Origin: Paraburkholderia fungorum
GTDB taxonomy: Bacteria > Pseudomonadota > Gammaproteobacteria > Burkholderiales > Burkholderiaceae
Direction: 5' to 3'
Assembly: GCF_003610895.1 (NCBI RefSeq)
Contig: NZ_MCAS01000039.1
Coordinates: 1-64,000, forward strand
Length of the DNA stretch: 64,000 bases
Below the pieces are notes generated by a model. That model was given only the letters and a program-made list of their open reading frames with translations, was not told the origin of the DNA and ran no database searches. The position numbers and the translations under genes are program-made. Shown piece after piece: positions 36,431 through 45,473 of this stretch (its first letter is position 1; each line of letters begins with the position of its first letter).

Positions 36431-37651
36431 TCAGGTGCGCCGGGCGTTCAGCACCAGTTGCGTCAGCACGCCCGCCACCAGCCCCCAGAACGCCGAGCCG
36501 ATCGACAGCAGCGTGAGGCCCGAAGCCGTCACCATGAACGTTACCAGCGCCGCCTCGCGCTGTTTCGTGTCCTGCATCGCGTTGGCAAGGCCGCTCATGA
36601 TCGAGCCGAAAAGCGCCAGCGCCGCGACGGAAACCACCAGCGCTTTGGGCAACGCGGCGAACAGCGCGGCGATGGTCGCGCCGAAAATCCCGGCGATCAG
36701 ATAGAAAATGCCACCCCAGACCGCCGCGGTGTAACGCTTGTCGCGGTTTTCGTGCGCTTCGGGGCCGGTACAGATCGCCGCCGTAATCGCCGCAAGATTG
36801 ATGCCGTGCGAGCCGAACGGCGCGAGCAGCAGCGAGGCGATGCCGGTTGTCGAAATCAGCGGGGCGGAGGGCGTGGTGTAGCCGTCGGCGCGCAGCACGG
36901 CGATGCCGGGCACATTCTGCGAGGCCATCGCGACGACGAAGAGCGGAATGCCGATGCTGATGCTCGCCGCGATCGAAAATGCCGGCATCGTGAACACCGG
37001 GTGGGCGAGCGCCACGTGAAAGCGGCTGAAGTCGAGCAGCCCGAGCGCTCCGGCGGCGATCGTGCCGGCGATCAGCGTTGTCACAATCGCATAGCGCGGC
37101 GCGAGCCGTTTGATGATCAGATAGGTGAAGAACATCGTGAGCACGAGTGCGGTCTGGAACTGCGCCGCGCGGAAAATCTCGATGCCGATTTCGAACAGAA
37201 TGCCCGCCAGCAAAGCCGAGGCGATACCGGCCGGGATTTTCTTCATCAGCGTATCGAACCAGCCGGTCAGGCCGACTGCCGTCAGCAACACCGCGCAGAC
37301 GATGAACGCGCCGATCGCCTCAGGATAGGCCACATGCGGCAGCGACGACACCAGCAGTGCTGCGCCGGGCGTCGACCATGCAATGACGATCGGCGCGCGA
37401 AAGCGCAGCGAGAGGCCGATCGTGCAGACGGCCATGCCGATCGAGAGCGCCCAGATCCAGGAGGAAATCTGGGCGTCGGTGAGATGCGCGGCCTGGCCCG
37501 CCTGGAACATCAGCACGAGCGAACTGGTGTAGCCCGTCATCATTGCGACGAAACCGGCGACAACGGTGGACAACGACGTATCGGCAAACGGCTTGAGCGG
37601 CCCGGCGTGGGCGTCGGCAGGGGATAAATCGGGCGAGGAAGACGGATTCAT
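36431..37651 (-). CDS. benE: BenE-family benzoate/H+ symporter
   Basis: A 406-residue inner-membrane protein with about twelve spans. BenE features include AGFVAMMTGYTSSLVLMFQA, IVIAWSTPGAALL, and FVVAMASQNVPGIAVLRADGY. The family takes up benzoate with protons in Acinetobacter and Pseudomonas. No benABCD or catechol genes are adjacent, so it may be a paralogue with another substrate. It lies upstream of tal on the same strand, but about 350 bases apart. Confidence 0.88.
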   Translation of the reverse strand: MNPSSSPDLSPADAHAGPLKPFADTSLSTVVAGFVAMMTGYTSSLVLMFQAGQAAHLTDAQISSWIWALSIGMAVCTIGLSLRFRAPIVIAWSTPGAALLVSSLPHVAYPEAIGAFIVCAVLLTAVGLTGWFDTLMKKIPAGIASALLAGILFEIGIEIFRAAQFQTALVLTMFFTYLIIKRLAPRYAIVTTLIAGTIAAGALGLLDFSRFHVALAHPVFTMPAFSIAASISIGIPLFVVAMASQNVPGIAVLRADGYTTPSAPLISTTGIASLLLAPFGSHGINLAAITAAICTGPEAHENRDKRYTAAVWGGIFYLIAGIFGATIAALFAALPKALVVSVAALALFGSIMSGLANAMQDTKQREAALVTFMVTASGLTLLSIGSAFWGLVAGVLTQLVLNARRT

Positions 37652-37690
37652 GCTGAAGCTTTCTTATAGTTGGGATAAAACGCGATCTGA

Positions 37691-38866
37691 CTATTTGCTC
37701 AATATCCGCATCGCCGTTTCGAGTCCGGCGAGGGTGAGCGGGTACATGCGGTGTCCGAGCACCTCGCGGATCGCGCTGACCGATTGGCGATATGCCCACA
37801 AACCTTCCGGCTCCGGATTGAGCCATGCGTAGTGCGGGAAATGATCGGCGAGGCGGCGCAGCCACACGGCGCCGGCTTCGGCGTTGTTGTATTCGACCGA
37901 GCCGCCCGGCTGCAGCACTTCATAGGGGCTCATGGTCGCGTCGCCGACGAAGATCAGCTTGTAATCGGGCGTGAACTTGTGCAGCAGATCCCACGTCGGC
38001 ATGCGTTCGGCATGGCGGCGGCGATTGTTCTTCCACAGGAAGTCGTACACGCAGTTGTGGAAGTAATAGAACTCGAGATGCTTGAACTCGGCCTTGGCGG
38101 CGGAAAAGAGCTCTTCGGTGCGCTTGATGTGGTCGTCCATCGAGCCGCCCACGTCGAGCAGCATCAGCACTTTCACCTTGTTGTGCCGCTCCGGCACCAT
38201 CTTCAGGTCGAGCCAGCCGGCATTCGCGGCGGTGCTGCGGATCGTATCGGGCAGATCGAGCTCTTCGGCGGCGCCTTCGCGGGCGAAACGGCGCAGGCGG
38301 CGCAGCGCGACCTTGATGTTGCGCGTGCCGATTTCGACCTGGTCGTCATAGTCGCGGTAGGCGCGTGCCTCCCACACCTTCACCGCCGTGCGATTACCCG
38401 CCGCGTCCCCGCCGATGCGCACGCCCTCGGGGTTATAGCCGCCGTTGCCGAACGGCGAAGTGCCGCCCGTGCCGATCCACTTGTTGCCGCCTTCGTGGCG
38501 CTCCTTCTGTTCGTCGAACAGTTCCTTCAGGCGCTCCATCAGCTTGTCGAGGCCGCCCATGGCCTCGATCTGCGCTTTTTCCTCGGGCGACAGATCGCGC
38601 TGCAGTTTCTTCTTGAGCCAGTCGAGCGGGATGTCGAAGGCGAGCTCCGAGGCCTTCGCGACGCCGTTGAAATAGGCGCCGAACGCCTGGTCGAACTTGT
38701 CGAAATACTGCTCGTCCTTGACCAGCGTGATGCGCGCGAGATAGTAGAACTCGTCGAGCGACGGCGCGATCACATTGGCTTTCAGCGCTTCGAGCAGCGT
38801 CAGGTATTCCTTGACCGACACCGGCAGTTTGGCGGCGCGCAGCGAGTAGAAGAAGTCGATCAGCAT
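37691..38866 (-). CDS. VWA (CoxE-like) domain protein
   Basis: A 391-residue cytoplasmic protein. The N-terminal about 200 residues are helical and charged, with a Gly/Asn-rich segment near residue 130-155 (GGTSPFGNGGYNPEG). The C-terminal half is a von Willebrand A-like domain with the metal site LLDVGGSMDD, where the canonical first Ser of DxSxS is Gly. CoxE-like proteins work with MoxR ATPases to mature or remodel metalloenzymes, and the MoxR gene is directly upstream (72 bases apart). The client is unknown. Confidence 0.85.
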   Translation of the reverse strand: MLIDFFYSLRAAKLPVSVKEYLTLLEALKANVIAPSLDEFYYLARITLVKDEQYFDKFDQAFGAYFNGVAKASELAFDIPLDWLKKKLQRDLSPEEKAQIEAMGGLDKLMERLKELFDEQKERHEGGNKWIGTGGTSPFGNGGYNPEGVRIGGDAAGNRTAVKVWEARAYRDYDDQVEIGTRNIKVALRRLRRFAREGAAEELDLPDTIRSTAANAGWLDLKMVPERHNKVKVLMLLDVGGSMDDHIKRTEELFSAAKAEFKHLEFYYFHNCVYDFLWKNNRRRHAERMPTWDLLHKFTPDYKLIFVGDATMSPYEVLQPGGSVEYNNAEAGAVWLRRLADHFPHYAWLNPEPEGLWAYRQSVSAIREVLGHRMYPLTLAGLETAMRILSK

Positions 38867-38938
38867 GCTGTGTCCTCGGCGGCGGGTGTGCGGCGCGGCG
38901 CCTTCATCAACGGGTATTCGCGCTCATTCAGCGATCAA

Positions 38939-39781
38939 TCAACGGTTATTGCGGTTCATGAAAATCAGCCGCTCGAACAGGCTCACGTCCTGTTCGTTCT
39001 TCAGAAGCGCGCCGTGCAGCGGCGGAATGATCTGCTTCTGGTCGGACGAGCGCAGCGCTTCGGGCGGAATGTCTTCGGCGAGCAGCAGCTTCAGCCAGTC
39101 GAGCAGTTCCGAGGTGGACGGTTTCTTCTTCAGACCGGCGACGTTGCGCAACTCGAAGAAGCTCTGCATGGCCGCGGCGAGCAGTTCCTTCTTGATGCCG
39201 GGGTAGTGCACCTCGACGATCTGCTGCATGGTGACGGGGTCGGGGAACTTGATGTAGTGAAAGAAGCAGCGGCGCAGGAACGCGTCGGGCAGTTCTTTCT
39301 CGTTGTTCGACGTGATGATCACGAGCGGGCGCTTTTTGGCGCGAATCAACTCGTGGGTCTCGTACACGTAGAACTCCATGCGGTCCAGTTCGCGCAGCAG
39401 GTCGTTCGGAAATTCGATGTCGGCCTTGTCGATCTCGTCGATCAGGAGCACCGTTTGCTCGTCCGACTCGAACGCCTGCCACAGCACGCCCTTGACGATG
39501 TAGTTGCGGATATCCTTGACGCGCTCGTCGCCGAGTTGCGAATCACGCAGGCGCGAGACCGCGTCGTACTCGTACAGGCCTTGCTGGGCCTTGGTGGTGG
39601 ACTTGATATGCCATTGCAGGAGCGGCATGCCGAGCGCGGCGGCCACTTCCTCGGCGAGCATGGTTTTGCCGGTGCCGGGTTCGCCTTTGATCAGCAAGGG
39701 GCGCTTCAGCGTCATCGCGGCGTTGACCGCGAGCTTGAGGTCGTCGGTGGCGACGTACTGCGATGAGCCTTCAAAACGCAT
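38939..39781 (-). CDS. MoxR-family AAA+ ATPase
   Basis: A 280-residue cytoplasmic ATPase. Walker A is GEPGTGKT (residues 33-40), Walker B LLIDEIDKAD, sensor 1 VIITSNNEKEL, and the C-terminal lid is present. MoxR proteins act as chaperones with VWA partners, and the next gene downstream encodes one. In this pair the ATPase lacks N- or C-terminal extensions. The likely transcript is moxR then the VWA gene. Confidence 0.92.
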   Translation of the reverse strand: MRFEGSSQYVATDDLKLAVNAAMTLKRPLLIKGEPGTGKTMLAEEVAAALGMPLLQWHIKSTTKAQQGLYEYDAVSRLRDSQLGDERVKDIRNYIVKGVLWQAFESDEQTVLLIDEIDKADIEFPNDLLRELDRMEFYVYETHELIRAKKRPLVIITSNNEKELPDAFLRRCFFHYIKFPDPVTMQQIVEVHYPGIKKELLAAAMQSFFELRNVAGLKKKPSTSELLDWLKLLLAEDIPPEALRSSDQKQIIPPLHGALLKNEQDVSLFERLIFMNRNNR

Positions 39782-40223
39782 GGCGAGATGCTCTTTTTTG
39801 GGAAAAAACCCAGTATAAGTCAGAAGGCCTGTTGCGCTGAAACGGGCTCGCGTATGGTTTCACCCGCGGTGTCGGCCGCCAAAGCGAGCGCCCCGATGGG
39901 CTCGCGAGCGGCTCGCGTTTACCCGGTGTGCCCGAATGTACCCAGTGGCCGTGCGCGGGCCGTCGTGGGCGCGCTGGGCAGGAGCGGCCGGATCACTGCG
40001 GTTGGCGCCAGGCCATGCTGATGAGGCGTGGCGGAGCAAAAAAGGCGCTAGTCGCGGCTTTGCGGCGCCCGGATGCGCCGCTGGCCCTGCCCGGTGGACG
40101 TTCGGCGCGACGTCGCGGTACAATTAGCCCGATTTTTTTGGCCTGCGTGGCTACCCATAAGAATAACGGCGCGGGCCGTTGCCTTTTCGGGCGCCCGTTT
40201 CCCCTCAAGCCAGGTTACATGCT
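39782..40223. other. Divergent region between moxR and the cytochrome genes
   Basis: About 440 bases with no credible gene. A TACAAT -10-like element at 40119-40124, followed by a T7 tract, probably serves the cytochrome genes. Nothing else was recognised. Confidence 0.45.
40119..40124 (+). promoter_or_regulatory. Candidate -10 (TACAAT) for the cytochrome c genes
   Basis: GCGGTACAATTAG about 100 bases before the first cytochrome ATG. No clear -35 was found. Confidence 0.35.
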
Positions 40224-40592
40224 ATGAATAAATTCGTTGGCAAACACGTCGTGATCGCAGCGCTGTCGGTGCTCGCGGGCTATGCGGCCAGTGCGCAGGC
40301 AGCGGATGTCGTCGGCAACGCGAAGGCGGGCCAAGGCAAGGTCGCGATGTGTATTGGTTGCCACGGCATTCCTGAGTACCGCACGGCTTACCCTGAGGTC
40401 TACCGCGTGCCCAAGCTCGGCGGCCAGAATCAGGCGTATCTCGAGAACGCCATGCATGGCTACAAGAAGGGCGACCGCCACTTCGAAACGATGCACGCGA
40501 TCACCGCGTCGCTTTCGGATCAGGACATCGCCGACATCGCTGCCTACTACGCAGCGCAAAATGCGTCTTCGAAAAACAATCCCGACAAGTGA
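40224..40592 (+). CDS. Small periplasmic cytochrome c, first of a pair
   Basis: A 122-residue exported class I cytochrome c. A signal peptide ends at ASAQA before ADVVG. The heme site CIGCH is at residues 43-47, and a methionine ligand is probably in HFETMHAITAS. The ATG at 40224 is preferred to the upstream frame start. It is the first of two adjacent monoheme cytochromes (59 bases apart) that may act together or represent a split c4-type diheme protein. Confidence 0.88.
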   Translation: MNKFVGKHVVIAALSVLAGYAASAQAADVVGNAKAGQGKVAMCIGCHGIPEYRTAYPEVYRVPKLGGQNQAYLENAMHGYKKGDRHFETMHAITASLSDQDIADIAAYYAAQNASSKNNPDK

Positions 40593-40651
40593 TCGGCTGC
40601 GCTCATCCATCTGGTCACTCGGCTATTTATATTCGCGGGATAGGAGAATTC

Positions 40652-41035
40652 ATGAATAAGCCCCAACAGGCACTCCACACGGTGTTCAAGGCTGCATGCG
40701 CGTCGGCGGCAGTTATCGGTCTGGTTGCAGCGAACGTCGCGCACGCCGCTGACGCCGGCAACGGCAAGGTGCTGGCGGACAGCCACAACTGCGCGGCCTG
40801 CCACGGCGTCAACCTGAACAAGCCGGTGAGCCCGGAATATCCGAAGCTCGCCGGTCAGCACTCCGATTACGTCTACTGGGCGCTGCGCCAGTATCAGATG
40901 GGCAACGGCAATCCGCACCTCGGTCGCAACAATCCGATCATGCAGGCGCAAGTGCAAAGCCTGTCGCAAAGCGACATGAAAGACATCGCTGCCTACGTCG
41001 AATCGCTGAACGGCGATCTGGTGCAGAAGAAGTAA
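40652..41035 (+). CDS. Small periplasmic cytochrome c, second of a pair
   Basis: A 127-residue exported monoheme cytochrome c. A signal peptide ends ANVAHA before ADAGN, the heme motif CAACH is at residues 47-51, and a probable axial Met lies in NNPIMQAQVQ. TAGGAG precedes the ATG. Similar layout to its neighbour (YPKLAGQ equals the other's VPKLGGQ), which suggests tandem duplication of a c4-like half. A UUCG-loop terminator ends the unit. Confidence 0.88.
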   Translation: MNKPQQALHTVFKAACASAAVIGLVAANVAHAADAGNGKVLADSHNCAACHGVNLNKPVSPEYPKLAGQHSDYVYWALRQYQMGNGNPHLGRNNPIMQAQVQSLSQSDMKDIAAYVESLNGDLVQKK

Positions 41036-41083
41036 CAGGGTTGCGCTGTTACTGCGCTGTTTTTGTATCTCTTGCAGATTGAA

Positions 41084-41117
41084 CGACACCCCGCTTCGGC
41101 GGGGTGTTGTGCTTTTG
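41084..41117 (+). terminator. Terminator with TTCG tetraloop after the cytochrome pair
   Basis: ACACCCCGC-TTCG-GCGGGGTGT followed by TGTGCTTTT, about 50 bases after the stop. Confidence 0.8.
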
Positions 41118-41138
41118 AGGTCCGGTTTCAGCGACCCT

Positions 41139-41573
41139 TCAATCCCGTGTGGCGCGCCGCTCGATGCGCTGCAGGTAGGCGTCGGTGTCCGGCGGGGTGC
41201 CGGTGCGCTGTGCTTCCCAGATGGTTTCGCCGAGGCAGTCCATGATTGCGTGCTGCGCCTCGTGGGTCGAGCCGAGACGGGCGGCGAGCCGTTCGTGCGC
41301 TGCGCGGATGCCCGGCGGCTGGTCGATCGACAACTGTTCGCTGATCGCCAGATGCATCGACAGATGCAGGAACGGGTTGGTCTGGCCACGCTCAGGCGAG
41401 TAGTCCTGCGCCTGGGCGGCTTCTGTGTGGGTGAGGTCGGCGTGAAATTCCGGATGCTCGACGATCCAGTCGGCAGCGATTGCTTCGAGCGGCGTCAGAA
41501 TTTCGCCTTGACGCTGTTTGCGCCAGGTGTCGGTAAAAAATTGGCGGACTTCGTCGCGGCTGGGATTGAACAT
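41139..41573 (-). CDS. DUF1841 protein
   Basis: A 144-residue cytoplasmic protein of the DUF1841 family, recognised from MFNPSRDEVRQFF, the 'NPFLHLSMHLAISEQLSIDQPPG' core (shown here as known order of motifs), and HEAQHAIMDCLGE. The His-rich core (HLSMHL, HEAQH) looks like a possible metal site. Function unknown. It lies on the same strand as nth and rnfB, about 110 bases after nth, so it may be a third gene of that transcript. Confidence 0.85.
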   Translation of the reverse strand: MFNPSRDEVRQFFTDTWRKQRQGEILTPLEAIAADWIVEHPEFHADLTHTEAAQAQDYSPERGQTNPFLHLSMHLAISEQLSIDQPPGIRAAHERLAARLGSTHEAQHAIMDCLGETIWEAQRTGTPPDTDAYLQRIERRATRD

Positions 41574-41682
41574 CGTGGGAGCGGTGCGGTTAGTGTGGGG
41601 CTTGACGTGGGCACGCTTGCAACGTGCTAGCAGGCCGCCATTTTACGCCGGGGCCACGCAGCTTGCTGGCGGTGCTGCGCCT

Positions 41683-42327
41683 TCAAAGATCCGGCGGCGG
41701 CGTCTTGGGCCGGAATTCGCACAACGGCTCGATCACGCAATGCCAGCATTCCGGCCGGCGCGCTTTGCATACATAGCGGCCGTGCAGAATCAGCCAATGG
41801 TGGGCGTCCTGCTTGAACTCGGCAGGGGTGAATTTTTCCAGCGCTGCTTCGACCGTGCGCACGTCTTTGCCGGGCGCGAGCCCGGTTCGATTCGCAACCC
41901 GAAAAATGTGCGTGTCGACGGCAATGGTGGGATGACCGAACGCCGTGTTCAGGATTACGTTCGCTGTCTTTCGGCCGACCCCGGGCAAGCTTTCGAGCGC
42001 CTCACGATCTTCCGGCACTTCGCCGCCGTATTGATCGAGCAGAATGCGGCAGGTCGCGATCACATTCTTCGCCTTGGTCCGATACAGGCCAATCGTCCTG
42101 ATGTAGCCGGCAACCCCTTCTTCACCGAGATCGAACACCTTCTGCGGCGTGTTCGCGACCGGGAACATCTTGCGCATCGCCTTGTTCACCGAGACGTCGG
42201 TAGCCTGTGCCGACAGCAGTACGGCAATCAGCAGTTCGAACGGTGTGGTGTATTCGAGCTCGGTCGTGGGATGCGGATTGAGACTCTGCAGCGTTTCGTA
42301 GATGGCGCGGCGTTTGTTCGCGTTCAT
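41683..42327 (-). CDS. nth: Endonuclease III
   Basis: A 214-residue DNA glycosylase/AP lyase that removes oxidised pyrimidines. Catalytic Lys120 (LPGVGRKTAN, helix-hairpin-helix) and Asp138 (AVDTH) are at the same positions as in E. coli. The C-terminal [4Fe-4S] cluster motif C-x6-C-x2-C-x5-C is complete (from CKARRPEC to EPLC). The rnfB gene lies 38 bases upstream, recalling the E. coli rsx-nth arrangement. Confidence 0.96.
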   Translation of the reverse strand: MNANKRRAIYETLQSLNPHPTTELEYTTPFELLIAVLLSAQATDVSVNKAMRKMFPVANTPQKVFDLGEEGVAGYIRTIGLYRTKAKNVIATCRILLDQYGGEVPEDREALESLPGVGRKTANVILNTAFGHPTIAVDTHIFRVANRTGLAPGKDVRTVEAALEKFTPAEFKQDAHHWLILHGRYVCKARRPECWHCVIEPLCEFRPKTPPPDL

Positions 42328-42365
42328 GCGCGGTCTAAAGGTTAAAGGTAAGGGTTGGCGAAAGG

Positions 42366-43208
42366 TTAGCGCTTGGTGGGCGGAATATCGGTGTTACCCG
42401 CGGTGTTGCCCGCAGCGAGTCCGAGACGGCGGCGGCGTGCTTCAGCGGCGTCGATCTGCGCTTGCACGTCGGCGCTGACGCGCTCTGTGTTTTGTGGACC
42501 TTGGCCCTTGGCGGCCAACTCTTCTTTTTTCTGCCGCGCGCGCTCGAGCGCGGCCTGGATGATCGCGCGTTTTTTCGCTTCGGCGTCACCGGTTGCCGGT
42601 GCGGCGGGTGTTGCGCTCGCGCCTGTCTCCAGGGGTTGAGCGGGGACGCTGCTGACGGCTCGCCGCGCTGCAGCACGCGCTTCGGCCGCTTCGCGTTCGC
42701 GTGTGAGACGGGCTTCGCGCTGGTTGTGGCGTGCGCGCGCGGCGTTGGCCTGCGCCTCGCTCCATGCGTCCCAGCCGGTTGCCTCACCGGTGACCGGCGG
42801 CATTGCGATGCAATCGACCGGGCAGGGCGGTACGCACAGGTCGCAACCGGTACAGAGCGCGGCGATCACCGTATGCATCTGTTTCGGTGCGCCAACTATT
42901 GCATCGACCGGACAAGCCTGCATGCACAGCGTGCAGCCGATGCAAACCTGTTCGTCGATAACCGCCAACGGGCGTGGCCGTTCGACGCCGTTGGCGGAAT
43001 TGAGCTGAATCACCGGTTTGCCGAGCAGTGCGGCGAGGCGTGCGACGCCCTCGGCGCCACCCGGCGGGCACTGATTGTAGTTGGCTTCGCCATTGGCGAC
43101 GGCCTCGGCATACGGACGGCATGCCGGATAGCCGCACTTGGTGCATTGCGTTTGGGGGAGCAGATCCTCGATGCGGTCTGCGAGTGTTTTGGAGTCGATC
43201 ACGGTCAC
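42366..43208 (-). CDS. rnfB: RnfB/RsxB-like ferredoxin without membrane anchor
   Basis: A 280-residue iron-sulfur protein. An N-terminal 4Fe-4S domain shows CTKCGYPACRPYA, then a tandem ferredoxin has CIGCTLCMQACPVDA and CTGCDLCVPPCPVDC. The C-terminal about 120 residues are Ala/Arg/Glu-rich and coiled-coil-like. The usual N-terminal membrane helix of RnfB is absent; the protein starts directly at the first cluster domain (MTVIDSKTLADRIEDLLP). No other rnf gene is present. It probably serves as a soluble electron donor or cluster reservoir, maybe for nth. Confidence 0.85.
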   Translation of the reverse strand: MTVIDSKTLADRIEDLLPQTQCTKCGYPACRPYAEAVANGEANYNQCPPGGAEGVARLAALLGKPVIQLNSANGVERPRPLAVIDEQVCIGCTLCMQACPVDAIVGAPKQMHTVIAALCTGCDLCVPPCPVDCIAMPPVTGEATGWDAWSEAQANAARARHNQREARLTREREAAEARAAARRAVSSVPAQPLETGASATPAAPATGDAEAKKRAIIQAALERARQKKEELAAKGQGPQNTERVSADVQAQIDAAEARRRRLGLAAGNTAGNTDIPPTKR

Positions 43209-43432
43209 AACGTGGGGGCTTGCCTTGCGGCCGCGGTGCTTGAACTAAATAGCACATTATCGCCGATTTCCCCAATTGCCATCCGCAATCCATGTGCCAT
43301 AATCGAAGCGCTTTTTCGAAAGACCGCATAAGGGTGTTCCCCCAACCAGCCCGTTCAGTGCTGTCGGTGCAAGGCCCGAGGAGAGGCCGGCGGCGCGATC
43401 CGGATAACGCGGCTCACGAAGACGATGCCACC

Positions 43433-44065
43433 ATGAATCAGCCGAAAATCAAAAGAGATCCTGAAGGCACGCGGCGCCGCATTCTGCTTGCGGCGGCCGA
43501 AGAGTTTGCAAATGGAGGGTTGTTCGGCGCGCGAGTCGATCAGATCGCCCGCCGCGCGGAGACGAATGAACGCATGCTTTATTACTACTTCGGTAGCAAG
43601 GAGCAGCTTTTCACCGCAGTACTCGAGCATGCATTCAGCGCGCTCAATGAAGCAGAACGAACACTCGAACTGAACGGTATCGCGCCGGTCGAGGCGGTGA
43701 CACGTCTCGCGCATTTTGTTTGGGATTACTACCGCGATCATCCCGAGCTGCTGCGTCTCGTCAACAACGAGAATCTGCATGAGGCACGCTACATGCAGAA
43801 GTCGACACGCATCCGTGAAATGATTTCACCGATCGTCGCCACGCTCGGCAGCATTCTCGAGCGGGGTCAACGCGCCGGGCTGTTTCGCACGAACGTCGAT
43901 CCGTTGCGCTTTTACGTGACGCTGTCCGGCATGGGCTACTACATCGTGTCGAATCGCTTCACGCTCGAAGCAACACTGGGTCGTGATTTCAGTAGTGCGA
44001 GCGAACGCAGCGAAGTGATTCAGATGAACACGGAGTTGCTGCTGGCGTATCTGTTGCGCAAGTAA
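43433..44065 (+). CDS. TetR/AcrR-family transcriptional regulator
   Basis: A 210-residue repressor-type protein. The N-terminal helix-turn-helix reads RRRILLAAAEEFANGG, then ARVDQIARRAETNERMLYYYF. The C-terminal domain is helical (LVNNENLHEARYM), similar to the YcfQ/NalC-like TetR_C groups. The ATG at 43433 is chosen because it starts the HTH region. It is divergent from rnfB and convergent with phaZ, so its targets could be either flanking gene or distant. Ligand unknown. Confidence 0.9.
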   Translation: MNQPKIKRDPEGTRRRILLAAAEEFANGGLFGARVDQIARRAETNERMLYYYFGSKEQLFTAVLEHAFSALNEAERTLELNGIAPVEAVTRLAHFVWDYYRDHPELLRLVNNENLHEARYMQKSTRIREMISPIVATLGSILERGQRAGLFRTNVDPLRFYVTLSGMGYYIVSNRFTLEATLGRDFSSASERSEVIQMNTELLLAYLLRK

Positions 44066-44145
44066 GTGGCCGCGCGCTTGCGCCTGAACGGCATAAGGCG
44101 CGTCATCAGACGTGCCCTGAGGCGTGCTCCGGGAAGTGCCAGAAA

Positions 44146-44182
44146 CGACAACGGCCTCTGAATAAGAGGCCGTTGTTTATCG
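44146..44182. terminator. Bidirectional terminator (tetR / phaZ)
   Basis: Twelve-base stem ACAACGGCCTCT / AGAGGCCGTTGT with a five-base loop between convergent genes, followed by TTTAT. Confidence 0.8.
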
Positions 44183-44195
44183 CTGCGCGCGGTGT

Positions 44196-45473
44196 TCAGG
44201 CTTCGACTTTTTCCTTCGTTACCTTGGGCGCTTTGTTGTGCTCGAGGATGAAGTCGCGCAGTTGCGGATAGATGATGGTGCGCCAGCGGCGACCCGAGAA
44301 AATGCCATAGTGGCCGCATTTTTCCGCGGTGAAGTGGCGCTTGTCTTTCTCCGGAATGCCGGTGCACAGATCGTGTGCCGCGAACGTCTGACCGTCGCCA
44401 GAGATATCGTCCAGCTCGCCTTCGATCGTGAAGAGCGCGGTCGTCTTGATGTCCTGCGGACGTACTCGAACGCCCGCGACGTCCCACGTGCCTTCGGCGA
44501 GACTGAATTCCTGGAACACCACGCGGATCGTGTCGAGGTAGTAGTCCGCGTCCATGTCGAGCACGGCGTTGTACTCGTCGTAGAAGCGGCGATGTGCTTC
44601 CGCATCGTCTTCGTCGCCACGCAGGAGGCTCTGGTAGAAGTCCCAGTGCGAAGCCGCGTGCCGTTCCGGGTTCATCGCGACGAAGCCGGTGTGTTGCAGG
44701 AAGCCCGGGTAAACCTTACGGCCCACGCCCGGATAGTTCGGCGGCACCGTGAAGATCACGTTGTTTTCGAACCAGCCATGCGAGTGCTGCGTGGCAAGCG
44801 AGTTGACCGAGGTCGGGCTCTTGCGTGCGTCGATCGGGCCACCCATCATCGTCATGGTGCGCGGCGTGTCTTCGCCGCGGCTCGCCATCAGCGAAATGGC
44901 GGCGAGTACCGGCACGGTGGGTTGGCATACCGAGATCACGTGCAGATTCTTCGCGCCGATGTGGCGGATGAATTCCTGAATGTAGGCGACGTAATCGTCG
45001 AGATGAAACTCGCCTTCTTCGAGCGGCACCATGCGTGCGTCGATCCAGTCGGTCAGATAGACCTTGTGGTCTTGCAGCAACGTGCGCACGGTATCGCGCA
45101 GGAGCGTGGCGTGGTGCCCTGACAACGGTGCACACACCAGCACGGTCGGCTCATCTTTCAATTGGGTGACAGCGTCGCTGTCGTCCGCGAAACGCTTGAA
45201 GCGCATCAGGCGGCAAAACGGTTTCTCGATGATCGTTTGTTCGATGATCGGAATGTTGTGACCGTCTTTGACAATCTGATGAAGGTTGAACTCAGGCTTT
45301 TCGTAATCTTTACCAAGCCGGTAAAGCAGTTCGTATCCGGCGGAGAGGCGTGTGGCACCGGGCACATAGGCCAATGGACTGGCGGGATTCGCGAACGATT
45401 TCGACGCGGCCTGGGCCCAGGCGGTGAGGGGGCTCAACATCGCCCGCTGGAATTCGTGCAATTGGTAGAGCAT
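44196..45473 (-). CDS. phaZ: Intracellular poly(3-hydroxybutyrate) depolymerase PhaZ
   Basis: A 425-residue alpha/beta-hydrolase that mobilises storage PHB granules. It belongs to the PhaZa1 type of Cupriavidus, which uses a cysteine nucleophile: here Cys183 in VISVCQPTVPV replaces the usual lipase-box serine, at the position reported for the Cupriavidus enzyme. The catalytic His lies late (KCGHYGIFSGRRWR) and the Asp in FTIEGELDDIS. There is no signal peptide, as expected for a cytoplasmic enzyme. ATG at 45473 chosen because GGAG precedes it by six bases and family members start MLYQLHE. Confidence 0.92.
   Translation of the reverse strand: MLYQLHEFQRAMLSPLTAWAQAASKSFANPASPLAYVPGATRLSAGYELLYRLGKDYEKPEFNLHQIVKDGHNIPIIEQTIIEKPFCRLMRFKRFADDSDAVTQLKDEPTVLVCAPLSGHHATLLRDTVRTLLQDHKVYLTDWIDARMVPLEEGEFHLDDYVAYIQEFIRHIGAKNLHVISVCQPTVPVLAAISLMASRGEDTPRTMTMMGGPIDARKSPTSVNSLATQHSHGWFENNVIFTVPPNYPGVGRKVYPGFLQHTGFVAMNPERHAASHWDFYQSLLRGDEDDAEAHRRFYDEYNAVLDMDADYYLDTIRVVFQEFSLAEGTWDVAGVRVRPQDIKTTALFTIEGELDDISGDGQTFAAHDLCTGIPEKDKRHFTAEKCGHYGIFSGRRWRTIIYPQLRDFILEHNKAPKVTKEKVEA

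Noticed and set aside
35084..37627. 847-codon plus-strand frame
   Set aside because: Runs antisense to tal and benE, is Arg/Gln/His-rich and has no domain-like sequence.
37751..39766. 671-codon plus-strand frame
   Set aside because: Antisense to the VWA and MoxR genes, with no recognisable domain.
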